Assembly: GCA_947476925.1 (NCBI GenBank)
Contig: CANJSF010000025.1
Span: 1 to 48,382, forward strand
DNA: 48,382 nt
Direction: 5' to 3'
Source: Rhodospirillaceae bacterium
GTDB taxonomy: Bacteria; Pseudomonadota; Alphaproteobacteria; Rhodospirillales; Rhodospirillaceae
Shown here: positions 32,574 to 40,726 of the stretch, piece by piece
How positions within the stretch are numbered: position 1 is the stretch's first letter
Layout: every line of letters begins with the position of its first letter
Notes under the pieces: model-generated
Told to the model about the DNA's origin: nothing
Database searches by the model: none
What the model saw: the letters and a program-made list of their open reading frames with translations, nothing else
Translations under genes and position numbers: made by a program

Positions 32574-32834
32574 ATGAGCAAGCCCTTGCGACGCGACCAA
32601 AAACTTCATGCTGATAGTACTCAACGTGACGTGCTGTTTTTCCGAGAGCGCGAGCGCGAGCGCGTTTTAGCCGTCGAGAAGACCACACGTTTACGCTCGT
32701 TGCGGATGGCCAAAGAGGCCGCCGATCGTGAAGCTGCGGCAATCGCTGCTGCTGCCAAACCACCTGCGCCCAAGCGCAAGCGCCGCGCACCGAATGATGC
32801 CGTTGTGACGGCCATGGCCGAAACGGTTGAATAA
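32574..32834 (+). CDS. Small basic helical protein, 86 residues
   Basis: From ATG 32574 (MSKPLRRDQKLHADSTQRDVLFF) with AGGCGG a few bases ahead. Not recognised. A highly charged helix (RERERERVLAVEKTTRLRSLRMAKEAADREAAAIAAAA) is followed by a basic tail PPAPKRKRRAP. Probably binds nucleic acid or is largely disordered. It lies behind the cold-shock gene and ahead of a second short basic open frame, so the two could be one unit. Confidence 0.6.
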   Translation: MSKPLRRDQKLHADSTQRDVLFFRERERERVLAVEKTTRLRSLRMAKEAADREAAAIAAAAKPPAPKRKRRAPNDAVVTAMAETVE

Positions 32835-32899
32835 CGACCCGGGCCCACAGGCCTGGCGCGAAGTGATGTTCTCGTTCATCCCAAACCCCGGAGCCGATC

Positions 32900-33043
32900 A
32901 TGTCTAGAGGCGATAGCAAAAGCGGACGCGAGAGCAAGAAACAAAAGCAACCCAAAGCCAAAGACAACGCGCCAAAATCTGATTACGCTAAACGCATGGC
33001 CACATCAGGCGTGGCGGCAACCCCGTTCGGCAAGAAGAAATAG
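32900..33043 (+). CDS. 47-residue lysine-rich small protein
   Basis: A short open frame opening MSRGDSKSGRESKKQKQPKA and ending ATPFGKKK. GGAG lies six bases ahead of ATG 32900, a good ribosome site. Nearly one in four residues is Lys; no hydrophobic helix. Most likely a disordered nucleic-acid- or ribosome-associated peptide. Not recognised. The ribosome site and the tight fit behind the 86-residue gene (65 bases) are the support. Confidence 0.55.
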   Translation: MSRGDSKSGRESKKQKQPKAKDNAPKSDYAKRMATSGVAATPFGKKK

Positions 33044-33106
33044 CCGCTCGACATCGCCGCCGGCGTTGCCTGCGGCTTAGGTGTGTTGGTGTCGCCGGTT
33101 TAAAGT

Positions 33107-33126
33107 GTCATCAACATGTTGATGAC
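33107..33126. other. 20-bp perfect palindrome
   Basis: GTCATCAACATGTTGATGAC is perfectly self-complementary. It sits between two convergent units. On the plus strand it is followed by an A-run (33131-33137), on the minus strand preceded by a T-run, so it is not a standard terminator. It could be a dimeric protein site. Confidence 0.5.
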
Positions 33127-33136
33127 GTCAAAAAAA

Positions 33137-33604
33137 TCACTTTGATTTGCGCGAGCCTTTGGGCTCGGGCTTTGCCTTTTTAACCGACTTCGATTTTGCC
33201 GCTTTTGCTTTTGCGGCACTTTTTGGTTTTGGGGCATTGGCGCGCATGTCTTTGGGCGCTTGGATGCGCCAGGCACGCGTGATGCGCTGGGTTAACTCCT
33301 CGATCGTGATTTTGGCGACGTAGGCCAAAACAGCGGGACGGCCAGTGTGATGGTCGGTGTCGAAGTACACATCGGGCGCGCTTTCAATCAGCGCTTCTTT
33401 TTCGGGCAGGGGGCACAGCATGACGTAAATGCCTGCCTGCCGCGCACACACCAACCACTTGCCGCGCACTTTCAACGTTTGGCGGTTGAACCACAGGCTT
33501 TTTTCGATCCCGGGCAGCCCGGTGGCTCGGCCGGCGGCCACCATTTTAGCCACGTCATCACCGGTGGCGGGCTGCTTGGGCAACGAGGAATCAAGGATGC
33601 GCAT
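33137..33604 (-). CDS. MmcQ/YjbR-like protein with lysine-rich tail
   Basis: 155 residues. The core (about 15-112) has the MmcQ/YjbR (DUF419) pattern: LPGIEKSLWFNRQTLKVRGKWLVCAR, LCPLPEKEALIESAPDVYFDTDHHTGRPAVLAYVAKITIEELTQRITRAWRI. A tail from about 115 is almost entirely Lys, Ala, Ser and Pro. The fold resembles the double-wing DNA-binding type; function unknown. ATG 33604 directly abuts the stop codon of the YdbH-like gene (TAA-ATG), so the two are translationally linked. Confidence 0.85.
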   Translation of the reverse strand: MRILDSSLPKQPATGDDVAKMVAAGRATGLPGIEKSLWFNRQTLKVRGKWLVCARQAGIYVMLCPLPEKEALIESAPDVYFDTDHHTGRPAVLAYVAKITIEELTQRITRAWRIQAPKDMRANAPKPKSAAKAKAAKSKSVKKAKPEPKGSRKSK

Positions 33605-36391
33605 TTAATTTCCGGCGGGGCCAAGGCCCTGTTGCTCGAGGCGCTGTTTGATGTCGTCGGGGATACGATAGCCCGATAGGCCATCGCGCACGAGCCGATT
33701 CAACGGGCCATCCAGGTTGAGGTTAAACTCAATGGGGTAGCCGCCATAAAGTCCGGGGTTGCGGCCCTTGAGGCTGAGGCTGATCGCAAGGTCTTTGGTC
33801 ACATCGCCGTTGAGGTTGGCTGTCACCTCATCGAACTTAAAGTCAGCAAGGGCTTGCAGCAATATTGTGCCGCCCCCTTGAGCCAATGCGGCGGGGGCCG
33901 TCGCGGGCGCATAGCGGATGTTGCCGTTGCGGCCAGACAGGCGCCCTTTCTCAATAAATAGTCGGCTATTTGTTAATCGCAGTGGCAGTCGCCCGGCTAG
34001 TTTACCGATGGCTGACAAGCCATCGGTGGGAAACGCCGCCACCAACGCGCCCAGGTCGACATTGTTGACGTCCATGGCGAATGCCTGATCCCGGTTGTCT
34101 AGCGGCACGATCAGGTCGCGACCGGTCACTGTGCCGCCTGCAAGTTTGATGTCGGCGAGGGTAATGATGGCAGTTGCATCACCGGGAAGCGAAACGGTGA
34201 AATCGCCGTCGGTGAAGGGTACGCCAGCGAGCAGCTTGGCGAATGAAAGGCGTTGGGGTGATTTGGCGCGCGGCGGCCAAACCTGTTCCAGCTCGATCGC
34301 GGCATTGACCCCCTGCATAGTCAGGGCCCCCGCATTGAACCCGAAGTCGGCCAGGGCCAACGAAAGTTTGCCGTCGATGGTGCCCGTTTTTGTCGGGGTG
34401 GCCCGCAGCTCAAGCCCCAGTGTTCCGGTGGTGTTGGTCAGCGCGGCGATAGGGCCAAAGGCATCCAGGAAAGATGGCTCGGACATCCACGTCCGGGGTG
34501 GAATTTTAATCGCCAAAGTGCCCGGTGCTGCGCCCTTTTGGTCATACCGGAAAGTGCCGATCTCAACCTCAGCGCCGGCAGTTAAATTCCCTTTAATATC
34601 AATAGAATCAGAATCTACAGTAATGTTTGACATTAACGTTGCCCCGCGCCGGTCAAGCGCTTTTGGGCGGGCTGGGTCAGCCGCTTCCATCAGCCGCGCC
34701 GACAACGGGCCGGACAACACTTTGCCATCAAAGCTCAGGGTGGCCGCAAGGTCGCTTAGGCCAACAAAAGGATGCGTCAGTTTTCCGTCGGCAACGGCAA
34801 GCTTGATGCTGCCCTTCAGGGCATCACCCGCCTGGGTCAGGTAGCCCGCCAAGGCCAGCTTGGGTAATGCCAGCGATGCCATGGTCGGCGGCTGGGTCGT
34901 GGCATCGGTGATGATCTTGGGCAGGTCGCCGCTGAGGGCGAGGTCGGTCGTCAGCGTGACGCCGCCGGAACTGCCGAAGACAAGGTTTACTTGTTGGGCG
35001 GATTTGGCATTCGCGTCCAGGTTCGCGCGGTTGATGCCCTGGGCCAGAGATGGCCCGAGATTTAGATTCTCGGCTTCCAGCCATAACTCCTTCACATCAA
35101 ACGATTGGGACAACCCATCAAGCCTGAAACCGGCCACCAGATTTGTTTCAATGCGTTCGGCCAAGTTGGCCAAGGCCGTTGCTTTTATATTGGCCGTGAC
35201 GCGCCCATCGGCCACCGCGACGGGGCCTTTGAAGTCGAGGATCATCATCGATGCATCAACCAGGCCCCCTTCTAACGGCACTTGGCGGGCGGTCACCCCC
35301 AGGCGCTCGATGTTGAAATCTTGCGGGTCAGAGACCACGCCCGCGCTGTTGGCCAAGGGCACATCGGCCCAGCCTTTCAGCATCGCGCGCAGTTCCGTCC
35401 CACCGCTGGCCAGCGTTACGGCGGCATCCATCTTGGCGCGCGAGATGGGTGTGGTGCGGTCCAGCGTGAATGATAATAGCTGGCTATTAATGCCCGCCAA
35501 AGCGACTTTGATGGGCTTGCTGTCATCAAGCCCGAGCGGGTTGCTGCGCGCCGCTTTGGGCAGGCTAAAGGCCAGTTCAGCACGGCTGTTATCGGCCTTT
35601 GCCCCCTTGGCATCGAAGCTGACGTTCAGCGTGCTCTCGCCACTTATATTCTCGGCCATGCCGGGCAGGGTCAGCGCGCTGATTTTAAAGCTCAACGCCG
35701 CAGCGCCTTGGGCAGCTTTGCCCAAAGGTTCGATGGCGTTGACGCTGGTGTTGAATTCAACGCCCTTGCCGCTGCCCGTGAGGCTGAATTCGAGCGCGCG
35801 CCCGGTATCGCCTTGGGTGGCGGTGATGGCCAGCGGCAAGTTGATGTCGCCGCTGGGCAAAGCCAGCACAAGCTTCGAATTGCCGACAATCAATGAGCGC
35901 AGAGCTGGCGCGTTGTTCGCGGGCGGTGGTTTGGCCGCAGGTTGAGCCGGGGCAGGAGGTGTCGTTGGTGCTGCAACTTCGGGCACACGTGGGTAAATTT
36001 GCAAACCCCCGACGGATATTTTGCCGTCCGCCGCCCACATGACTTTGGCATCAAGGCCATCGATGCGCACCGCATCGACGTGGCCCTGCATCAACTCGCG
36101 CCAGTCGTAGGTGACATCGATCTCGGCCACCTTGGCGGCACCGCCCAAAACTGTCAGGCCTCGCACGCTGATGCCGCCGGGGTCGAGGCGGGTGATATCC
36201 AGCGTCGCCGGGCCCAACCCGCGCGCGGCAAGCATGCGGCCGGCGACCAGTTCAGCAAGCGGGGCCGACAACAGCAGCACAATACCCACCAACGCCAACA
36301 CGCCGGCCACCAGCCAGGCCAGCGCGCGCAGCAACCGCCCGCCTAAAGACTGGCGGCGGCGGAGCATGTAGCTGCTGGGTCTATAACGCAT
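33605..36391 (-). CDS. ydbH: YdbH-like intermembrane phospholipid transport protein
   Basis: 928 residues. One N-terminal membrane helix at about 22-45 (LLRALAWLVAGVLALVGIVLLLSAPLAEL), then a long periplasmic body rich in beta strands, as in AsmA-like/TamB-like proteins. A Pro/Ala linker lies at about 137-163. The end, LLQALADFKFDEVTANLNGDVTKDLAISLSLKGRNPGLYGGYPIEFNLNLDGPLNRLVRDG, carries the YdbH signature. In E. coli, YdbH bridges the periplasm and joins YnbE at the outer membrane to move phospholipid. Here the partner genes ynbE-ydbL are 5.8 kb downstream on the same strand. It is followed immediately by the MmcQ-like gene. Confidence 0.88.
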   Translation of the reverse strand: MRYRPSSYMLRRRQSLGGRLLRALAWLVAGVLALVGIVLLLSAPLAELVAGRMLAARGLGPATLDITRLDPGGISVRGLTVLGGAAKVAEIDVTYDWRELMQGHVDAVRIDGLDAKVMWAADGKISVGGLQIYPRVPEVAAPTTPPAPAQPAAKPPPANNAPALRSLIVGNSKLVLALPSGDINLPLAITATQGDTGRALEFSLTGSGKGVEFNTSVNAIEPLGKAAQGAAALSFKISALTLPGMAENISGESTLNVSFDAKGAKADNSRAELAFSLPKAARSNPLGLDDSKPIKVALAGINSQLLSFTLDRTTPISRAKMDAAVTLASGGTELRAMLKGWADVPLANSAGVVSDPQDFNIERLGVTARQVPLEGGLVDASMMILDFKGPVAVADGRVTANIKATALANLAERIETNLVAGFRLDGLSQSFDVKELWLEAENLNLGPSLAQGINRANLDANAKSAQQVNLVFGSSGGVTLTTDLALSGDLPKIITDATTQPPTMASLALPKLALAGYLTQAGDALKGSIKLAVADGKLTHPFVGLSDLAATLSFDGKVLSGPLSARLMEAADPARPKALDRRGATLMSNITVDSDSIDIKGNLTAGAEVEIGTFRYDQKGAAPGTLAIKIPPRTWMSEPSFLDAFGPIAALTNTTGTLGLELRATPTKTGTIDGKLSLALADFGFNAGALTMQGVNAAIELEQVWPPRAKSPQRLSFAKLLAGVPFTDGDFTVSLPGDATAIITLADIKLAGGTVTGRDLIVPLDNRDQAFAMDVNNVDLGALVAAFPTDGLSAIGKLAGRLPLRLTNSRLFIEKGRLSGRNGNIRYAPATAPAALAQGGGTILLQALADFKFDEVTANLNGDVTKDLAISLSLKGRNPGLYGGYPIEFNLNLDGPLNRLVRDGLSGYRIPDDIKQRLEQQGLGPAGN

Positions 36392-36543
36392 GGGCCTGTT
36401 TGCGGGGTTGCTTCAAGGTTTTGGCAACACATCGGCGGTATGAAATGATGATATAGGAATGATCTAAGGCTTGGCCGGGTTGCACACCAGCGCCTGTTTC
36501 AGGTCGGATTTTGTGTCCAGACGGACCTTAAGGCAAGCAGGCG

Positions 36544-37137
36544 ATGAGGCCAACAGCAGTTGAATCCGGGTTTGAGGCGGCGTTCTGGTTTTTAGAGCGC
36601 GCGCTGAACGATGGCGAAGCGCTGCAGCCGCAAAAATTGCAACGGCTGTTGTTTCTGGCGCAGGCGTATTTTGGCGTGGCGAATGCCGGTGCCAAACTGA
36701 TGCCCGGCGTGTTTGTCGCCGCTGAAGATGGCCCCATCGAGCCCACGTTGTTTCGCGCCTTCTCGCGCGGCAAGCCCACGTTGGACTTAAGCCCCGTCGA
36801 AGAACCCGCCCGCCATGTGATGGATTCTGTGTGGCGTCAGTTTGGCCCGCTGTCGGCCGACAAGCTGACAAAGCTGGTCAAGCGCCACCCGCCGTATATC
36901 GACGCCTTTACCAACGCGCCGATGACTGAAATTGCGCTGGACGCGATGGTGGCGTTTTACGGTGACCAGGGCCTGGTGCGCCGGAAAAGCGCCGAACCCT
37001 CGCCATTTGAAAACCGGCCTGGAGCTGGCGGCTTCGATGCGCCGTCCATCGACCGCGTGCTGCGCCCCAAGATGGCCATGAACCACGACGGCAAACCCGT
37101 GGCTGTAAAAACCTGGATGCCCAAACGCGTGGGGTAG
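36544..37137 (+). CDS. Panacea (DUF4065)-like protein, candidate antitoxin
   Basis: 197 residues from ATG 36544, with AAGG ten bases ahead. The N-terminal 120 residues follow the Panacea/SocA pattern: LQPQKLQRLLFLAQAYFGVANAGAKLMPGVFVAAEDGPIEPTLFRAFSRG, and VWRQFGPLSADKLTKLVKRHPPYIDAF (compare KLQKLLYYAQ...GPV... and L-x-x-L-x-H-x-E-x-P-W in the family). Panacea proteins include SocA of Caulobacter and the antitoxins of PanAT pairs. The basic C-terminal part (about 150-197) is extra. The next gene starts one base after the stop. The family call is from pattern, so it carries some doubt. Confidence 0.7.
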   Translation: MRPTAVESGFEAAFWFLERALNDGEALQPQKLQRLLFLAQAYFGVANAGAKLMPGVFVAAEDGPIEPTLFRAFSRGKPTLDLSPVEEPARHVMDSVWRQFGPLSADKLTKLVKRHPPYIDAFTNAPMTEIALDAMVAFYGDQGLVRRKSAEPSPFENRPGAGGFDAPSIDRVLRPKMAMNHDGKPVAVKTWMPKRVG

Positions 37138-37138
37138 G

Positions 37139-37726
37139 GTGGCGGCGTTGCGAAATCTTTTGAAGCGGATTTTGGAATATCAGATTCGTTTCACTCGAAT
37201 GGAGCCGGGCTATCGTATCGATTCTTCGGGAAATTTTTATTCTGCAGAAATTATCCAGGCTGAACCAATTGGGATCGACCCAGCTCTGTTAATAAGCGCC
37301 TTTGGTGATCGAGCTAGAATTGAAAATGACTGTTTTGCCATCGACTGCTTTTGGATTGATGGACAAGGGTTGTCCTCTTTTCTTCTAACGTTTGGCTCCG
37401 TGGGCTTTGAAACATTTCGCGGCAATGTTTATCGGTCCTCTGCTGGCGAAATTTTTATTCAGGGCGTCTTCAAGCAGCCGGATCTGATTTTAGCAGCAGT
37501 GCTCATCTGGCTTAATTTCGTAACTATATTTGCGTTCGTGAGCGCTTTCGCAGCGCCTGTCGCTTGGCTTAACGGCTATTTTGATGTTTCACTAAGGTTG
37601 ATGCTAATTTCGATATTTGCTGTGGGTCTGCTTTTTGCACCAAAGCTTGTCGCTGGCTGTATGTCACTCTACGCATCGCCATCTCGGCGCGTAGTTTTAA
37701 CTCGGCTCGCCAACATGCGAAATTGA
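37139..37726 (+). CDS. Two-helix membrane protein of unknown function, candidate toxin partner
   Basis: 195 residues from GTG 37139, one base after the Panacea-like gene; ATG 37199 is an alternative start. The N-terminal 110 residues are soluble with a beta-rich look (YRIDSSGNFYSAEIIQAEPIGIDPALLISAFGDRARI...FGSVGFETFRGNVYRSSAGEIFI). Two membrane helices follow at about 118-140 and 150-175. It is visibly AT-richer than its neighbours, with different codon use, which suggests later acquisition. Not recognised. The tight coupling to a Panacea-like gene fits an antitoxin-toxin order; no activity can be inferred from sequence alone. Confidence 0.65.
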   Translation: MAALRNLLKRILEYQIRFTRMEPGYRIDSSGNFYSAEIIQAEPIGIDPALLISAFGDRARIENDCFAIDCFWIDGQGLSSFLLTFGSVGFETFRGNVYRSSAGEIFIQGVFKQPDLILAAVLIWLNFVTIFAFVSAFAAPVAWLNGYFDVSLRLMLISIFAVGLLFAPKLVAGCMSLYASPSRRVVLTRLANMRN

Positions 37727-37730
37727 GTCG

Positions 37731-37812
37731 CCCTCGGACTTGATCTGAGGGTCTCGGATAATTTGCGGGTATTGTGTTTGTCACCCTGGGTCCTCGTGTC
37801 AAGCACGAGGAC
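37731..37812. repeat. Pair of palindromic units resembling intergenic REP-type elements
   Basis: Unit one, 37731-37751, pairs CCCTC with GAGGG around GGACTTGATCT. Unit two, 37790-37812, is a perfect hairpin GTCCTCGTG-TCAAG-CACGAGGAC. Both have TTGA/TCAA in or near the loop, like dispersed palindromes common in alphaproteobacterial intergenic DNA (GTCATCCCCGG...CTTGA type). Located between the convergent two-helix protein gene and HD-domain gene. They may also act as transcription barriers. Confidence 0.55.
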
Positions 37813-37835
37813 GACAATGATACAGCCAAATGCAG

Positions 37836-38648
37836 CTACAGAAAATTATTCGGCCAGATAATGCTGCGCCACATGTGCGCCACGGGCGAGCCATCGAAGC
37901 CTAAGCCTTCTTTGGGTTGGCGGAAGTTGCGGCCAATCACATCGGTGAACTGATCAAGCGACACTTTCATGTTGGGATCGAAAGCGTACAAATCATTGAG
38001 CGTGATCAGCCGCGCAGTCATGTACCATTTGTGTTTGCGGGCACGTTCGTAGTCGGCAACGACATAGGGTTCGGGTTTGAACTCGGCCCCAAACAATCGC
38101 ACGTAGGATTTCGGGTATTCGTAACCTGCAGCCGGGTCGGCAAAAAAGCGCAGCGACTGGTGCGCGCGAATGGACCAACTCACTTCTTCGTCGACATAAG
38201 GCTCTACCAACTGCGCGCCCCAATAGCCGTGGTCGGTGCGCAGCAAACTGGCAATGCCCACATCGTGAAGCAGGCAGGCCAGCACGATCTTTTCAGGATG
38301 CCCGTTTTTCATAGCGAGGTTGGCGCTTTGTAAAAGATGGGTCGCAGGCGCAAACCGTAGTTTGAAAAAATCAATCAGCGTTGGGGCGGCTGGCATTTTG
38401 GGCAAGCGCGGATCATCGCCCATCAGCATTTGCCCACTGCCCGGCATTTCATCGGGGCCGTTATTGCGAATGCGCTCGGCGGCCTCGTTCACTTGGCACA
38501 TCCACGGCAGGCCGATGCCTTTATTGGCTACGGCCTTATCAAGCGCGGCGCTCATTTGCTGCTCAAGCGCTTCGGCGCGTTGAGACATTGTCATGGTCGC
38601 TGCGGCAGTTCCAACGGCGGCCGCCGACATAAATTCTCTGCGTTCCAT
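37836..38648 (-). CDS. HD-domain phosphohydrolase-like protein with Tat-like leader
   Basis: 270 residues. N-terminus MERREFMSAAAVGTAAATMTM resembles a twin-arginine leader (RREFM plus an Ala-rich stretch), though the hydrophobic core is short. The HD-type core is at about 95-150: THLLQSANLAMKNGHPEKIVLACLLHDVGIASLLRTDHGYWGAQLVEPYV, with His and His-Asp metal ligands, then SIRAHQSLRFF. HD proteins hydrolyse phosphate esters or oxidatively cleave small molecules; the inositol-oxygenase-like type is possible. Similar Tat-leader HD proteins occur in sphingomonad-like genomes as 'HD domain-containing protein'. Substrate unknown. Transcribed alone. Confidence 0.8.
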   Translation of the reverse strand: MERREFMSAAAVGTAAATMTMSQRAEALEQQMSAALDKAVANKGIGLPWMCQVNEAAERIRNNGPDEMPGSGQMLMGDDPRLPKMPAAPTLIDFFKLRFAPATHLLQSANLAMKNGHPEKIVLACLLHDVGIASLLRTDHGYWGAQLVEPYVDEEVSWSIRAHQSLRFFADPAAGYEYPKSYVRLFGAEFKPEPYVVADYERARKHKWYMTARLITLNDLYAFDPNMKVSLDQFTDVIGRNFRQPKEGLGFDGSPVAHMWRSIIWPNNFL

Positions 38649-38718
38649 GCTTTGTCTCCTGAACTGATCGACGCACTATAGCCCACTTATGCTTGCAGCG
38701 GCAGCCGGTTCTGATTGC

Positions 38719-38734
38719 GGCCCCTCCTGGGGCC
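38719..38734. other. GC hairpin ahead of the antiporter gene
   Basis: GGCCCC-TCCT-GGGGCC, a perfect 6-bp stem, in the stretch where the antiporter frame is open but probably untranslated. It supports a start downstream of here. No U-run. Confidence 0.4.
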
Positions 38735-38782
38735 TGCTACCAAATTAGCGGCTTCGCCGTCGTGGCGCGGCTTCGCCTTTTG

Positions 38783-40030
38783 GTGCCTTACGTGGAACCC
38801 ACGCCCGCCATTCAAGCTGCACAGGATTTGCTGTTTATCTGCGCCGTCGTGTTGGCCGTGGGCTCGGTCAGCGGGTTTTTGGCACGCAAAATCGGCATCC
38901 CCGACATCGTTTTATTCCTGCTGATCGGCATGCTGCTGGGCCCCGAAGAGGCCGACGTTATTACGATCAAAGCAGAGTCCACTGTCAGCCAACTCGCGGT
39001 GCTCTTTGGCGCGGCTTACATATTATTCGATGGCGGTGCGACGTTGCGCTTCAAGGTGCTGAAAGATGTCTGGGTCACCATCGCCATTATCGCCACGGTG
39101 GGCGTGGTCATCACGGCTGCTGTGACGGCCTTCGCGGCCAGCGCTATTATGGGCTTGCCTCTGATCACAGCTCTGCTGTTAGGCGCCGTGATTGCCTCAA
39201 CCGATCCGGCAACACTGGTGCCCATTTTTCGTCAGGTCAAAATCAAAGAGCGACTGACGCAAACCGTCATTGCGGAATCGGCCTTGAACGACGCCATGGG
39301 CGCCATTTTGACCTTTGCAGTTTTGGGTGTGGCGGTCGGGGGCATGGACTCATTCTCGCTCACCGGCTCGTTGTTGGAGTTGGTGCGCGAAGCGGGCTTG
39401 GGCGTGCTGGTGGGCGGCGGTGTTGGTTTGGCAGGCGTTTACTTGATGGCGCATCCCCGTTTGGGGATCTGGCGCGATTATCCACCGTTGGTGACCATCA
39501 TCATTGTCATTGTTGCCTATTTGGCCGCGCAACAAATTCATGGCTCGGGGTTCATGGCGGTGTTCACTGCGGGCCTGATTTTGGGCAACCGCGAGTCATT
39601 CGGGTTGCAAATCTCGTCCATTGACGGCGAAAAATTGGAAGACTTCGTAGCTACTGCTGCGCTGATTATGCGCATGTTCATTTTCATTTTGCTGGGTGCG
39701 GAAGTGAACTTTGCGTTGCTGGCCGCCGTGTGGAAAGAGTCCATCTTAGTCGTTGCGGTGTTTATGTTTGTGGCGCGGCCGCTGACGGTATTCATTTGCG
39801 CTGGCGCCGACCGCCGCGCCAAATGGAGTGTGAAAGAATTGCTGTTCATGAGTTGGACGCGCGAAACCGGCGTGATTCCCGCGGCCTTGGCTGGTATTTT
39901 GGTGGGGGCCAAAGCTCCTGGCGCTGACATTGTCGCAGGCGTAACTTTTATGGCCGTGCTGTTGACCATATTAATTCAGGCGCCAACGACAAAGTGGTTG
40001 GCCAAAAAACTTGGCGTTCTGGCGGAATAA
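38783..40030 (+). CDS. Cation:proton antiporter (CPA1/NhaP-type)
   Basis: 415 residues from GTG 38783; the frame is open back to TTG 38693 but that part is not membrane-like and contains a GC hairpin. About 12 membrane helices. The antiporter core shows DIVLFLLIGMLLGPEEADV, ILFDGGATLRF, LLGAVIASTDPATLVPIF with the paired acidic STDP motif, and IAESALNDAMGAILTF with the essential ND/D residues. It should exchange Na+ or K+ for H+ at the inner membrane. There is no C-terminal regulatory domain. DUF192 gene follows after 4 bases and is co-transcribed. Confidence 0.9.
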   Translation: MPYVEPTPAIQAAQDLLFICAVVLAVGSVSGFLARKIGIPDIVLFLLIGMLLGPEEADVITIKAESTVSQLAVLFGAAYILFDGGATLRFKVLKDVWVTIAIIATVGVVITAAVTAFAASAIMGLPLITALLLGAVIASTDPATLVPIFRQVKIKERLTQTVIAESALNDAMGAILTFAVLGVAVGGMDSFSLTGSLLELVREAGLGVLVGGGVGLAGVYLMAHPRLGIWRDYPPLVTIIIVIVAYLAAQQIHGSGFMAVFTAGLILGNRESFGLQISSIDGEKLEDFVATAALIMRMFIFILLGAEVNFALLAAVWKESILVVAVFMFVARPLTVFICAGADRRAKWSVKELLFMSWTRETGVIPAALAGILVGAKAPGADIVAGVTFMAVLLTILIQAPTTKWLAKKLGVLAE

Positions 40031-40034
40031 AACA

Positions 40035-40538
40035 ATGACCCGTTTGAAATTTTTAAGTGGCTTTATCGCTGTGGCGTTGTTGGCCGCGTTGCCTGCCAGC
40101 GCGCAATTCTTGCGCCCGCACGAGCCGTTGAACCCCGCCAAAGCGCAGTCGTTGCCATTGACGCCGCTGTCGATTCAAACCGCAAAGGGTAAAGTCGATT
40201 TTCAGGTTGAGGTGGCTGATGATGACCAGAAGCGTTCGACCGGTTTGATGCATCGCACCGAGTTGGCACTGGACCGCGGCATGATCTTCGATTTCAAAAC
40301 ACCGCAAAACGTCAGCTTCTGGATGCGCAATACTTTCATTCCGCTGGACATGGTCTTTATCGGGGCCGACGGCACCATCCGCACGATTACCGAAAACACG
40401 ATTCCGCATAACGATAAGGGCGTGCCCTCGGGCGCGGTGGTTCAGGGCGTCCTTGAATTGCAGGGCGGCGCCTGCGCGAAACTAGGGATCAAACCGGGCG
40501 ATAAAGTGACGCACGCTATTTTTAAGCGGGCGAAGTAA
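40035..40538 (+). CDS. DUF192 family exported protein
   Basis: 167 residues from ATG 40035. Signal peptide at about 1-24 (ALLAALPASAQF). DUF192 core at about 48-163 with the typical VADDDQKRSTGLMHRTELALDRGMIFDFKTPQNVSFWMRNTFIPLDMVFIGADGTI and the GAVVQGVLELQGGACAKLGIKPGDKV end. The family is very common in proteobacteria and its role is unknown. It starts 4 bases after the antiporter stop. Confidence 0.93.
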   Translation: MTRLKFLSGFIAVALLAALPASAQFLRPHEPLNPAKAQSLPLTPLSIQTAKGKVDFQVEVADDDQKRSTGLMHRTELALDRGMIFDFKTPQNVSFWMRNTFIPLDMVFIGADGTIRTITENTIPHNDKGVPSGAVVQGVLELQGGACAKLGIKPGDKVTHAIFKRAK

Positions 40539-40600
40539 TCGGCCCTTCCTGCGCGTCCTCGCTGACGCTCAAACCCCATATTCACGGCCAGTTTTTCGTT

Positions 40601-40619
40601 TTGTATCAACCTGATACAA
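40601..40619. promoter_or_regulatory. 19-bp perfect operator-like palindrome ahead of the peroxidase gene
   Basis: TTGTATCAACCTGATACAA: 8-bp arms with a 3-base centre, 108 bases ahead of the peroxidase start. Second partial copy ATACAA at 40624-40629. The shape suits a TetR- or GntR-family regulator; none is encoded next to it. Confidence 0.6.
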
Positions 40620-40726
40620 TTCCATACAAGCGCTGACCGCGCGCGATATTCACACAAGTTAATGTGCTCGCATGAAGCATTGCCCCATCCCCCTGGGCGG
40701 TGCGGAACAGAGGATGCGAAGACACC

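Noticed and set aside
33107-33126. Palindrome as an intrinsic terminator of the MmcQ-like gene
   Set aside because: The T-run comes before, not after, the stem on the minus strand, so it does not have terminator geometry; kept as a plain palindrome.
34860-35945. 361-codon open frame on the plus strand
   Set aside because: Antisense to the YdbH-like gene, which has a membrane anchor and a recognisable C-terminus; the plus product is compositionally odd.
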